Shown one piece after another: positions 7,189-14,775 of a DNA stretch of 24,111 nt. A program made the position numbers and the translations under genes. Position 1 is the first letter of the stretch. Every line of letters begins with the position of its first letter. The stretch is from Clostridium disporicum (lineage in GTDB: Bacteria; Bacillota; Clostridia; Clostridiales; Clostridiaceae), in assembly GCF_001405015.1 (NCBI RefSeq), contig NZ_CYZX01000030.1:1-24111 (forward strand). Reading direction: 5' to 3'. The notes beneath the pieces were generated by a model. It was not told the origin of the DNA. It did no database searches and worked only from the letters and a program-made list of their open reading frames with translations.

Positions 7189-7935
7189 ATGGAATTTATA
7201 AAAATTGATAATTATAATAATTGGTATATAGAAGTGTTTAATGACGAGTTTCAAACAAAATCATTGAAATACATATTAGAACATATGTTAATAAAATTTG
7301 AGATTATATTTGGAAGAGATATAATTGATAATGAAGAGTGTTATGTTTATATAGATAGTAATTCTGCATGTCCAATGCTACACACTGGATATGATAAATT
7401 AGCAATAAGGCTTTCTACGCCAGAAACAACTTATTGGGCACAGGTAATATACCAGCTATCACATGAGTTGTGTCATTATGTATTAAGACAAACTAGTGGT
7501 GGAAATGAAACTCTTAAATGGTTTGAAGAAACTTTGTGTGAGGCTATGTCTATGTATATTTTAAAATACTTTTATGAAACCTGGGATGATTGTATATTAA
7601 GTAGAAATAACTATAACTATAGAGAAAGCATAAAGAAGTATTTGGAGGATATATATAATAGTCAATATGGAACTGGATTAGCTGAGTGTAAAAGTGAAAA
7701 GCAGCTAAGAATATTAAGTAGGTTGAGCGAAAGAGATAGGCATGAAAGAATTAGAGAGAGAAATATAGTATATAATATCTTCAAAAGTGAACCAGACAAA
7801 ATAAAACTAATAGCTGAGTATCAAAGATATAGGAATGATATAATTATAGATTTCAATGAGTGGAAAAATGAGAGAAAAGATATTTTTATAGAGAAATTAA
7901 GTGAGATTCATCCTAGATTGGATAATGTTATTTAG
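7189..7935 (+). CDS. Predicted zinc metallopeptidase encoded within the hsd locus
   Basis: Start ATG 7189 has AAGAAGGGA (7172-7180) nine bases upstream; a TTG at 7165 gives a longer frame without an RBS. The 248-residue product contains SHELCHYVL, an HExxH zinc-binding site (H92, E93, H96), followed about 17-22 residues later by WFEETLCEAMSMYIL, where E113/E114 or E118 could be the third ligand, as in gluzincins. No signal peptide or membrane segment is evident, so it should act in the cytoplasm. The C-terminal half (about 130-248) is charged and helical, with no recognised domain. It lies 37 bases after hsdS and before the terminator preceding hsdR, so it was probably co-transcribed with hsdM and hsdS. 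A peptidase here is not part of the standard type I set. The gene is intact; substrate unknown. Confidence 0.75.
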   Translation: MEFIKIDNYNNWYIEVFNDEFQTKSLKYILEHMLIKFEIIFGRDIIDNEECYVYIDSNSACPMLHTGYDKLAIRLSTPETTYWAQVIYQLSHELCHYVLRQTSGGNETLKWFEETLCEAMSMYILKYFYETWDDCILSRNNYNYRESIKKYLEDIYNSQYGTGLAECKSEKQLRILSRLSERDRHERIRERNIVYNIFKSEPDKIKLIAEYQRYRNDIIIDFNEWKNERKDIFIEKLSEIHPRLDNVI

Positions 7936-7951
7936 AGAGAATAAAACATAT

Positions 7952-7984
7952 AAAGCTAACCTATAATGGTTAGCTTTTCTTTTA
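7952..7984 (+). terminator. Intrinsic terminator after the metallopeptidase gene
   Basis: AAAGCTAACC (7952-7961) pairs with GGTTAGCTTT (7968-7977) around a 6-base loop, and T-rich sequence follows (7974-7984). It begins 16 bases after the peptidase stop and separates hsdM-hsdS-peptidase from hsdR. Confidence 0.85.
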
Positions 7985-8002
7985 TGTTATTTATTGATAG
8001 CT

Positions 8003-8030
8003 TTTTATATTTTAATATTTAGGATATAAT
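8003..8030 (+). promoter_or_regulatory. hsdR: Candidate promoter for hsdR
   Basis: A TATAAT at 8025-8030 lies 36 bases before the hsdR start, downstream of the terminator. The -35 is poorly defined: TTTATA/TTTTAT about 15-16 bases upstream, in very T-rich sequence. The position between terminator and gene is the main argument. hsdR would then be transcribed independently of hsdM and hsdS, as is common in type I loci. Confidence 0.45.
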
Positions 8031-8065
8031 TATATATAATATTGTAAATAAAGAGGAATAAAAGG

Positions 8066-11000
8066 ATGAAATTTCAAGAGGCTAGTTTAGAGAATGTTGT
8101 AATTGAATATTTAAAAGAAATAGATTATGAATATATACATGGCAGTGAATTAGTTAGAGATACTAAGGAAGTACTGCTATTAGATAAATTAGAGGAAAGT
8201 TTGCTTAAAATAAATAAAGGGTTACCTATAAGTTCTATTAAAGAAGCTATTCGTAAGCTTAGAACATTTGAAACTAATGATGTATTTACTAATAATAAAG
8301 TGTTTCATAAGTATTTAACAGAGGGAGTAGGGGTAGCTGATTTTATTAATGGTGAAACTGTTTATTCTACTGTTAAGCTTATAGATTATGATAATATTTA
8401 TAATAATGAATTTCTTGTAGTTAATCAATTAGAGGTTAATGAAGATGATGTTAAGAAGATACCTGATGTTGTTGTATATGTTAATGGCATGCCGTTAGTT
8501 TTAATGGAGCTTAAGAGTACTTCAAGAGAAGAAGTAACTATAGAAGATGCTTATAATCAGCTTATGAATTATAAAGAGGTTCATATACCAACATTATTTT
8601 ATTATAATGCCTTTTTAGTTATAAGTGATGGAGTTAATAGTAAAGCTGGGACTTTAACGGCACCTTTTGATAGATTTATGGCTTGGAAAAAGGTTGAGGC
8701 TGATGATGAAGTTATAGATAAGCTTAATTTTGATACATTACTTTACGGTATGTTTGATAAGGAAAGGTTACTTGATATAATTAAGAACTTTATTTTATTT
8801 ACTTCTAAAGGAAAGATAATGGCGGCATATCATCAATATTTTGGTATGAATAAAGCTATACAAGCTGTTAAGAAAGCTGTTGATACTGATGGTAGAGCAG
8901 GAGTTGTATGGCATACACAAGGTAGTGGTAAAAGTTTTTCTATGACTTTTTTAGCAGGTAATTTAGTTAAGGATAAAGACTTAAATAATCCTACTATATT
9001 AGTAATAACAGACAGAAATGACTTAGATAATCAGCTATTTAATACGTTTGGATCAGCTCATGACTTTTTAAGACAAAAGCCAATTAAAGCAGATAGTAGA
9101 GCAGATGTTAAAACTATATTAGATAATAGAAAAACTGGTGGAGTTATTTTTTCAACTATACAAAAGTTTGAAGAAGAAACAGGGCTTTTATCAGAAAGAA
9201 GAAACATTATTGTAATGGTAGATGAAGCCCATAGAACTCAATATGGTATGGATGGTAAAGTTGATTTAGAGTCTGGAGAAGTTAAGTTTGGATATGCTAA
9301 ATATTTAAGAGAAGCAATGCCTAATGCAACTTATATTGCTTTTACAGGAACACCAATAGAAACTACTGATAAATCTACTTATGGAACTTTTGGGGATTTA
9401 ATTGATGTTTATGATATGACTCAGGCTGTACTTGATGGAGCTACTGTTAAGATTTATTATGAGTCAAGGCTTGCAAAGGTTAAGATTGATAATTCTGTTT
9501 TAGAAGATATAGATAGAGCTTACTGGGAGATGCAAGTATATGAAGGCGTTGAAGATTATGTAGTAGATGCTAGTCAAAAGAAATTATCTAAAATGGAGCA
9601 GATTATAACTAATGCTGATAGAATTAGAGAATTAGTAAAAGACCTTATAGCTCATTATGAAGAAAGAGAAAACTTAGTTAAAGGTAAGGCTATGATTGTA
9701 GCTTATTCAAGAAGAGCAGCTTATAAGATGTATCAGGAGATATTAAAGCAAAGGCCGGAGTGGGAAAATAAAGTCAAAATGGTCATGACTACAAATAATA
9801 GTGATGAAGAAGAAATGGCAAAGGTTATAGGGAATAAAACTTATCAAAAGGAGCTAGAAAAAGAGTTTAGGGATGAAAATAGCGACTTTAAGATAGTTAT
9901 AGTAGTTGATATGTGGCTTACTGGATTTGATGTACCAAGTCTCGATACAATGTATATAGATAAGCCTATGAAAGCTCATAACTTAATGCAGGCAATAGCA
10001 AGAGTTAACAGAGTTTATCCAGGTAAGACAGGTGGACTTGTAGTTGATTATATAGGTATTAAGAAAGAATTATTTGAAGCTTTAAAAACTTATACAACAA
10101 GAGACCAGGATAAGATACAGGAAAATGAAGAAGGTAGAAAAATAGCTTTAGATATAGTTGAAGTATTAAGAAATGTCTTCCATTACTTTGATTATAGTGG
10201 TTTCTTTGGTGATTGTGATAAAACTAGATTTAATCTTATTAGAGATGGTGCTGAATATGTTCAGTTAACAGAGCCGAGACAAAAGATATTCTTAAATGAA
10301 ACTAAGAGATTAAAAGATGTATACAAGATTTGTACAAGTTTATTATCTAAGCAGATAAAGGATGAAATAGCTTATTTCATTGCAGTAAGAAGTTTTGTAT
10401 TAAAAACTACTAAAGCTGGAGTGCCTGACCTCGCAGAAGTTAATAAGAGAATATCTGAAATGCTTGAACAAGCTATTCTAGAAGATGAAGTGTTATCTTT
10501 AACAGAAGCAGGAAGTAAAGAAACTTTTGAATTATTAACTGATGAAAACTTAAAGAAACTTAGAGCATTACCTCAAAAAAATATGGCAGCTAATATATTA
10601 ATGAGAGTAATGAAAGAAAAAGTTTCTGATATTAAAAAGACTAATTTAGTAGTAAGTAAGAAGTTTAGCGAAAGACTTGAAAAGATAATAGAAGATTATA
10701 ATAACAGAAGTGACGAAGAAGATGTGTTTAAAGTATTAGAGCAATTAATACAATTTAAACATGAGTTATTGGAAGCGATAGATAAAGGTCATCAAATAGG
10801 ACTAACTTATGAAGAAAAAGCATTCTTTGATGTATTGACAGCTGATCCAGAAGTTATTGCCGATATGGGGGACGATACTTTGATAAAGATAGCTAGAGAA
10901 TTAACTAAAACAGTTAAAGAAAATATGACTCATGCATGGTATGAAAAAGCACAGGCGCAAGCTAAAATGAGAAGTGTTATAAAGAGGCTATTAAAGAAAT

Positions 11001-11080
11001 ATGATTATCCACCAAATAAGAGTAAAGTTGCCATTGAGACTGTGTTGGAGCAAGCTAAGTTACAATGTGTGAATATATAA
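8066..11080 (+). CDS. hsdR: Type I restriction enzyme, endonuclease/translocase subunit HsdR
   Basis: The 1004-residue motor and nuclease subunit, of usual length. The N-terminal HSDR_N nuclease domain has the PD-(D/E)xK core at D134 (IPDVVVYVN) and E148-x-K150 (LMELKS). A superfamily 2 helicase-type motor follows: Walker A TQGSGKS (284-290), DEAH (386-389), FTGTP (427-431), and the later motifs GFDVPSLDTMYIDKPM and LMQAIARVNRV. The long C-terminal helical region (about 700-1004) normally docks HsdR on the M2S core. Start ATG 8066 follows AGAGGAATAAAAGG. No disruption is seen. HsdR needs a working M2S complex to bind and cut DNA, so with the local hsdM truncated this subunit may have no partner unless another locus supplies M. 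Confidence 0.95.
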   Translation: MKFQEASLENVVIEYLKEIDYEYIHGSELVRDTKEVLLLDKLEESLLKINKGLPISSIKEAIRKLRTFETNDVFTNNKVFHKYLTEGVGVADFINGETVYSTVKLIDYDNIYNNEFLVVNQLEVNEDDVKKIPDVVVYVNGMPLVLMELKSTSREEVTIEDAYNQLMNYKEVHIPTLFYYNAFLVISDGVNSKAGTLTAPFDRFMAWKKVEADDEVIDKLNFDTLLYGMFDKERLLDIIKNFILFTSKGKIMAAYHQYFGMNKAIQAVKKAVDTDGRAGVVWHTQGSGKSFSMTFLAGNLVKDKDLNNPTILVITDRNDLDNQLFNTFGSAHDFLRQKPIKADSRADVKTILDNRKTGGVIFSTIQKFEEETGLLSERRNIIVMVDEAHRTQYGMDGKVDLESGEVKFGYAKYLREAMPNATYIAFTGTPIETTDKSTYGTFGDLIDVYDMTQAVLDGATVKIYYESRLAKVKIDNSVLEDIDRAYWEMQVYEGVEDYVVDASQKKLSKMEQIITNADRIRELVKDLIAHYEERENLVKGKAMIVAYSRRAAYKMYQEILKQRPEWENKVKMVMTTNNSDEEEMAKVIGNKTYQKELEKEFRDENSDFKIVIVVDMWLTGFDVPSLDTMYIDKPMKAHNLMQAIARVNRVYPGKTGGLVVDYIGIKKELFEALKTYTTRDQDKIQENEEGRKIALDIVEVLRNVFHYFDYSGFFGDCDKTRFNLIRDGAEYVQLTEPRQKIFLNETKRLKDVYKICTSLLSKQIKDEIAYFIAVRSFVLKTTKAGVPDLAEVNKRISEMLEQAILEDEVLSLTEAGSKETFELLTDENLKKLRALPQKNMAANILMRVMKEKVSDIKKTNLVVSKKFSERLEKIIEDYNNRSDEEDVFKVLEQLIQFKHELLEAIDKGHQIGLTYEEKAFFDVLTADPEVIADMGDDTLIKIARELTKTVKENMTHAWYEKAQAQAKMRSVIKRLLKKYDYPPNKSKVAIETVLEQAKLQCVNI

Positions 11081-11111
11081 TTTAAATATTACTGATAATG
11101 ATTTGATTATG

Positions 11112-11145
11112 GGAGTACCTATAAATGTAGGTGCTCCTTTAATTT
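11112..11145 (+). terminator. Intrinsic terminator after hsdR
   Basis: GGAGTACCTA (11112-11121) pairs with TAGGTGCTCC (11128-11137) with one G-U pair and a 6-base loop; TTTAATTTT follows. It lies about 30 bases after the hsdR stop. Confidence 0.85.
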
Positions 11146-11254
11146 TATAAAGTAAATTGAGAGGTATAATATCGATTAAAAGTAATAAAAATTCTATTAG
11201 TAATATAGAATAAATATTATTCTCCCTAATTTTAAATAGAAATTTATAAAAATA

Positions 11255-11283
11255 TTGACAAGTAAACATATGTTCTATAGACT
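11255..11283 (+). promoter_or_regulatory. Promoter with a LexA-like (SOS) operator for the Y-family polymerase
   Basis: TTGACA at 11255-11260, a 17-base spacer, then TAGACT at 11278-11283. The spacer holds AAACATATGTTC (11264-11275), one base away from the GAAC-N4-GTTC LexA box of Bacillota. A repressor bound there would cover both promoter elements. The match to the known site and the DNA-damage-type gene downstream agree, so SOS control is a good inference. Confidence 0.7.
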
Positions 11284-11316
11284 AGTAATTAGTATTATTA
11301 TAAGGAAGTGGGTTTA

Positions 11317-12573
11317 TTGGGAGAAAATCATGAAAGAATAATATTTCACGTTGATGTAAATTCAGCATATCTTTCTTGGACTGCAGTCAAACAATTACAG
11401 TATGGTGAAAATGATATAGATATTAGGCTTATACCATCTGTTATTGGTGGTAGTGAGGAAGATAGACATGGAATAATCTTAGCTAAGTCAATACCTGCTA
11501 AAAAATATAAAATTCAAACTGGCGAATCAATTGTAGATGCGTTAAGTAAATGCCCAGAATTGAAGATATACCCTCCAGACTACAGTCTATATATGAGATG
11601 TAGCAACGCAATGGTAGAGCTTTTAAAAGAGTATACTCCTATTATTCAAAGATATTCTGTTGATGAAGTTTTTATGGATGTAAGTCATTTTAAAGATAAG
11701 TATATGGAAAAAGCTTATGAAATAAAAACTAGGATAAAAGAAGAGTTAGGATTTGCTGTTAATATAGGAGTCAGCACTAATAAGCTGCTTGCTAAAATGG
11801 CTAGTGATTTTAAGGAGAAGGATTCAGTCCATACTCTTTTTAAAGATGAAATAAAAAATAAGATGTGGCCATTGCCTGTGAGGGATTTATTTATGGTAGG
11901 TAAAGCTACAGAAGCTAAACTTCATAAATTAAATATTAATACTATAGGAGAACTAGCTAAGTACAAGTTAGAATTTCTAAAGCCAATTTTCAAAAGTTAT
12001 GCAGATGTAATTCATAACTATGCAAATGGTATTGAAAACTCAGAAGTTAGAGCGAACAATTATATAAATATTAAAGGCATTGGTAATTCAACAACAGTTA
12101 AGAAAGATGTTTGTGATAGAGAGGAAGCATTAAAAATACTTTTATCACTAACAGAAACTGCAGCTATGAGATTACGAAAAAATAATAATATGTGTGGAGT
12201 TATAGCAGTATCAATAAAGACAAGCGGATTTTATAGATATTCTCATCAAAAGACTTTAAGCAATATAGCTGATTCGACTGAAGAGATATTCTACGAAGTT
12301 ACAACTATTTTTGATGAAATGTGGAATAAAGAACCTATAAGACAAATGGGAGTAAGATTTTCTAATTTAGTTGGAAATGAATTTTACCAAAGAACTTTCT
12401 TTGATGATAAAGATATAGATAAAAAAAGAACTCTAGATAAAACTATAGATAGTATAAGAGAACGGTTTGGAGATAAGTCAATAATACGATCTGTATTTAT
12501 TAATTCAGATATTGATCCACTTAGTGGTGGTAATGGGGAAGAAGATTATATTATGATGTCAAGTATATTATAG
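11317..12573 (+). CDS. Y-family DNA polymerase (DinB/UmuC-like)
   Basis: An error-prone translesion DNA polymerase of 418 residues. The start is TTG 11317, seven bases after AAGGAAG (11303-11309); a GTG at 11308 would lie within that RBS. Catalytic carboxylates are visible at D13 (FHVDVNSAYLSW) and D116-E117 (RYSVDEVFMDVS). NIGVSTNKLLAKMASDFKEK marks the palm/thumb and a helix-hairpin-helix-like region follows (KATEAKLHKLNINTIGELA). The C-terminal little-finger domain ends at about residue 400. The type is the Firmicutes UmuC-like group often carried on plasmids and prophages. It is behind a LexA-like promoter and 11 bases ahead of a small partner gene. Role: copying past damaged bases and raising mutation after damage. 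Confidence 0.93.
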   Translation: MGENHERIIFHVDVNSAYLSWTAVKQLQYGENDIDIRLIPSVIGGSEEDRHGIILAKSIPAKKYKIQTGESIVDALSKCPELKIYPPDYSLYMRCSNAMVELLKEYTPIIQRYSVDEVFMDVSHFKDKYMEKAYEIKTRIKEELGFAVNIGVSTNKLLAKMASDFKEKDSVHTLFKDEIKNKMWPLPVRDLFMVGKATEAKLHKLNINTIGELAKYKLEFLKPIFKSYADVIHNYANGIENSEVRANNYINIKGIGNSTTVKKDVCDREEALKILLSLTETAAMRLRKNNNMCGVIAVSIKTSGFYRYSHQKTLSNIADSTEEIFYEVTTIFDEMWNKEPIRQMGVRFSNLVGNEFYQRTFFDDKDIDKKRTLDKTIDSIRERFGDKSIIRSVFINSDIDPLSGGNGEEDYIMMSSIL

Positions 12574-12584
12574 GAGATGATTTT

Positions 12585-12851
12585 TTGAAAGGAATAGCAA
12601 AACCTATACAAATGATAGCTTGGTTTGATGAACATGGCAAAATAAACCCTGTAAAATTTAAGTATGAAGAAGATGGATGTAAAGTAATATGTATAAATAA
12701 AATACTTAATAGAAGTTTTGAAAAGTTAGCAGGCAATCCCATGTGGAAGTTTACTTGCAGCAGTATTATAGATGATTCAGAGTATACCTATAATTTGAAA
12801 TATGACTTAATTAATAGCAAATGGATATTGTTTGATAGGAGTACAAATTGA
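12585..12851 (+). CDS. Small protein paired with the Y-family polymerase
   Basis: An 88-residue protein starting at TTG 12585 behind TAGGAG (12571-12576), only 11 bases after the polymerase stop, so almost certainly in the same operon. The sequence opens with GIAKPIQMIAWFDEHGKINP and has alternating hydrophobic strands with CKVICINKIL and KWKF/KWILFDR-like aromatic positions. This suggests a compact beta-rich fold. Small proteins of this kind follow UmuC-like polymerase genes in many Clostridia and Bacilli, but I cannot name the family. It does not look like YolD. A role as regulator or accessory factor of the polymerase is inference. Confidence 0.6.
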   Translation: MKGIAKPIQMIAWFDEHGKINPVKFKYEEDGCKVICINKILNRSFEKLAGNPMWKFTCSSIIDDSEYTYNLKYDLINSKWILFDRSTN

Positions 12852-12920
12852 TATTAAGTTTTCAGTGAAATATTATAATATGTATATATTGATATTACTA
12901 GAGTAAAAGGAGATTTACAT

Positions 12921-13292
12921 ATGGATAAAGAGTTAGTTGATATTATATCTGATCTAAAAAACGAACTGAGAGTTATAACGGAGAGAATAAATTCTATTGA
13001 AAGAGTAGTTTTAGCAGATAAAAAAAATATGACAGAAGATCAATGTATAAATAAAAGTGTGGAAGATACTGGGGATGTAGGTAAATTCTTTGATGAGGTA
13101 TATAAAAATATAAATGACCATATAAAGTATAAAACTTGGATAGAGACTAATGTTAAAACAACTATTATAAAAGAGGACACTATAATAATTAGATGTGTAA
13201 ATTCTTTTAATTACGATATTTTAAAAAAGAGATATTATGACTTGCTTAGGAAAAGCACTAAATATAAAGTTGTAATAGAAGAGGTTAAATAA
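12921..13292 (+). CDS. Small protein with a DnaA domain I-like C-terminus
   Basis: A 123-residue protein with RBS AAGGAGA (12907-12913) before ATG 12921. Residues 1-30 are amphipathic and could form a coiled coil (DIISDLKNELRVITERINSI). Residues 53-120 resemble the N-terminal domain I of DnaA. DHIKYKTWIETNVKTTII matches the SYETWFKP-type region of DnaA, DTIIIRCVNSFNYDILKKRY matches its 'LTIxVPNxFAxxxIxxRY' stretch, and a helix follows. In DnaA this domain self-associates and recruits the helicase; there is no AAA+ or DNA-binding domain here. It could modulate replication initiation, for the host or for the element. The match is from memory and weak enough to need a profile search. It sits 70 bases after the polymerase partner gene. 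Confidence 0.45.
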   Translation: MDKELVDIISDLKNELRVITERINSIERVVLADKKNMTEDQCINKSVEDTGDVGKFFDEVYKNINDHIKYKTWIETNVKTTIIKEDTIIIRCVNSFNYDILKKRYYDLLRKSTKYKVVIEEVK

Positions 13293-13349
13293 AGGATTTC
13301 TATAGAAAGAATAGACTTTTATATATTAGATAAATTGTAAATAAGAAAG

Positions 13350-13414
13350 CAGGGGCTAAGTAGTCCCTGAAAGAGACAGTAGATAATAAACTGAAATTAT
13401 CTACTGTTTCTTTC
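13350..13414. terminator. Two hairpins between convergent genes
   Basis: Hairpin one is CAGGGGCT (13350-13357) with AGTCCCTG (13362-13369), one G-U pair. Hairpin two is a 19-position stem (13369-13387 with 13396-13414, one mismatch) rich in AGTAGATAAT. The second contains the resolvase stop codon and has T-rich sequence on the plus-strand side (TTTCTTTC), so it can end transcription from both the left (12921 gene) and the right (resolvase). Confidence 0.7.
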
Positions 13415-14044
13415 TAAGTTAATTTCGTAAATATTGATATATTTATATAAGGTACTTCTGCCAATACCGAGCATTTTAGCAAATCTAGATGAAGTCATAG
13501 TACCATATTGGCCTTCTTTAAACTTAATATATTCTTTAACAAAATCCGTTGGAAGTTCAGCCTTAGGTCTGCCGAGAGTTTTACCTTCTGCTTTAGCAAC
13601 ACTTAATCCTTGGTTAATTCTAGATACGATTTTTTCACGCTCTTGCTGAGCTATGTGAGCCTTTATAGTTATTACAATGTCTATAACCATATCATAAATG
13701 CTATTATCATTAACTTTATTCCAGTCAGACATATAAGGCATATCTAATGCAATAACTCTAATCCCTTTAGATTTTAAATCTTTTAGTTCCATTATTACGT
13801 TATCAGCATTTCTTCCTAATCTGTCCAAGTCAGTTAATATTAAAATATCCTCTTTCCTTAATCTATTTTTTAACATTGAGTATTCTTCACGATTTTCAGT
13901 ATTTACAGTACCGCTAACTCGTTCTTCTAATATTTCATCAAATGTAAAACTATTAGCTTTAGCATATTGTTTTAATGTAAGCAATTGTCTTTGTGTAGTT
14001 TGAGTATCTTTAGTTGTAGAAATTCTTGCATATCCAAAAATCAT
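13397..14044 (-). CDS. Serine recombinase, resolvase/invertase type
   Basis: A 215-residue small serine recombinase. The N-terminal catalytic domain begins IFGYARIST with nucleophile S9, then LEERVSG, DILILTDLDRLGRNADNV (the D-x-L-x-R core) and AHIAQQEREKIVSRINQGL of the long E helix. A C-terminal helix-turn-helix follows (TSSRFAKMLGIGRSTLYKYI). The start at 14044 has AGAGGTGAT upstream on the minus strand. It is the only long minus-strand gene in the AT-rich block. Usual roles are resolving multimers of a plasmid, resolving transposon cointegrates, or inverting a segment. Direct repeats just upstream (14073-14190) are candidate binding sites. No transposase of the Tn3 type is near, which favours multimer resolution. 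Confidence 0.92.
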   Translation of the reverse strand: MIFGYARISTTKDTQTTQRQLLTLKQYAKANSFTFDEILEERVSGTVNTENREEYSMLKNRLRKEDILILTDLDRLGRNADNVIMELKDLKSKGIRVIALDMPYMSDWNKVNDNSIYDMVIDIVITIKAHIAQQEREKIVSRINQGLSVAKAEGKTLGRPKAELPTDFVKEYIKFKEGQYGTMTSSRFAKMLGIGRSTLYKYINIYEINLERNSR

Positions 14045-14072
14045 TTAATCACCTCTAATAATCATCAATTTA

Positions 14073-14190
14073 AGAAGCGTGTCTATGAAATCATAATTTT
14101 ATTTCATGAACAATATTTATATTAATTTTATCAAGAAATCCAAGAAATATGTACAGGAAAAAGTAGGTTGAGAAGTGTACACGAAATCAA
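14073..14190. repeat. Imperfect direct repeats upstream of the resolvase, candidate res site
   Basis: Two copies of a motif of about 20 bases, AGAAG-GTGT-N-GAAATCA, lie at 14073-14093 and 14171-14190. Between them is an inverted repeat ATGAAAT (14084-14090) / ATTTCAT (14101-14107). Such a multi-subsite layout beside the recombinase start resembles res sites, where the protein both recombines and represses its own promoter. No footprint-type consensus can be tested by eye. Confidence 0.35.
14146..14162 (+). repeat. 17-bp repeat, copy 1
   Basis: AATATGTACAGGAAAAA occurs here and again, identically and in the same orientation, at 18612-18628. Both copies are non-coding. This one lies inside the candidate resolvase site region. 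The two bracket the MFS and several small genes. Confidence 0.5.
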
Positions 14191-14430
14191 CTGATTTATA
14201 AACTGATGAAAAAATAGTTTAGAATAATGAATAAGGAACCGTACCATAAATAAATGAGGTTTTGGATAGAATTGGATATATAAATGGACGATAGGTGTGC
14301 TTTAATTTTTGCAATGAAACTTACAAAAATCTAAAGTTTGAATTTTTGTTGGGTATTTTAATTTTATTTATAGATTCTTCATTTTTCACTACTTGAGAAA
14401 ATTAGAATTTGTTTTTCAGAATCTGTAGCA

Positions 14431-14459
14431 TTGAAAAAATTTTTAAAATTATATATACT
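14431..14459 (+). promoter_or_regulatory. Candidate promoter of the MFS leader region
   Basis: TTGAAA (14431-14436), a 17-base spacer, TATACT (14454-14459). It lies about 55 bases before the first leader ORF and about 310 bases before the transporter. A TATAAT at 14459-14464 is an alternative -10. The long leader implies post-initiation regulation. The upstream sequence 14191-14430 shows no gene. Confidence 0.5.
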
Positions 14460-14513
14460 ATAATTATACTAAAATATAAGCATAAAAAATATAAATGTAA
14501 AGGTGTTGTAAAT

Positions 14514-14540
14514 ATGCGCAAAGAGGTAATTTTTAATTAA
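14514..14540 (+). CDS. Eight-residue leader peptide (MRKEVIFN)
   Basis: ATG 14514 has a well-placed AAAGGTG (14499-14505) and encodes MRKEVIFN before TAA. A very short ORF with its own RBS, followed by inverted repeats and then by an efflux-type gene, is the layout of translation-dependent attenuators of antibiotic-resistance genes. A stalled ribosome on the leader would change downstream folding. That it is translated is inference from RBS and position only. Confidence 0.4.
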   Translation: MRKEVIFN

Positions 14541-14581
14541 ATTAACTGAATAAGGATTATTTTTAAAAGTATATGAAAAAT

Positions 14582-14640
14582 CTTGAATAACTCAAGGTTT
14601 ATTTGTGGTAGAATCAATTATTGATAATATTGATATTACC
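14582..14640 (+). promoter_or_regulatory. Hairpins of a candidate attenuator before the MFS gene
   Basis: A small stem CTTGA (14582-14586) with TCAAG (14592-14596), then a larger one, GGTAGAATCAAT (14607-14618) with ATTGATATTACC (14629-14640), 10 of 12 positions paired. They sit between the leader peptide and the coupled small ORF. Neither is followed by a strong T run on its own, so the mechanism (termination or RBS masking) is unclear. Confidence 0.35.
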
Positions 14641-14691
14641 ATGTTTATTTGTGTACTCTTACAGCTTTTTTTGTTTAAGGAGATTATTTTG

Positions 14692-14775
14692 ATGATTTAT
14701 ATATTTAAATATGAAGATTATGAAAAACAAACAAATTTTTTAAGAAATACTAGGATGGTGATGATTAATGGTTAA
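14692..14775 (+). CDS. 27-residue ORF overlapping the MFS start
   Basis: ATG 14692 follows AAGGAG (14677-14682) at ideal spacing. It encodes a charged, aromatic peptide beginning MIYIFKYEDYEKQTNF and stops at TAA 14773-14775, inside the first codons of the transporter (start 14768). The 8-base overlap suggests translational coupling: ribosomes finishing the small ORF restart on the transporter. The peptide resembles nothing I know; the function may be purely regulatory. Confidence 0.45.
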   Translation: MIYIFKYEDYEKQTNFLRNTRMVMING

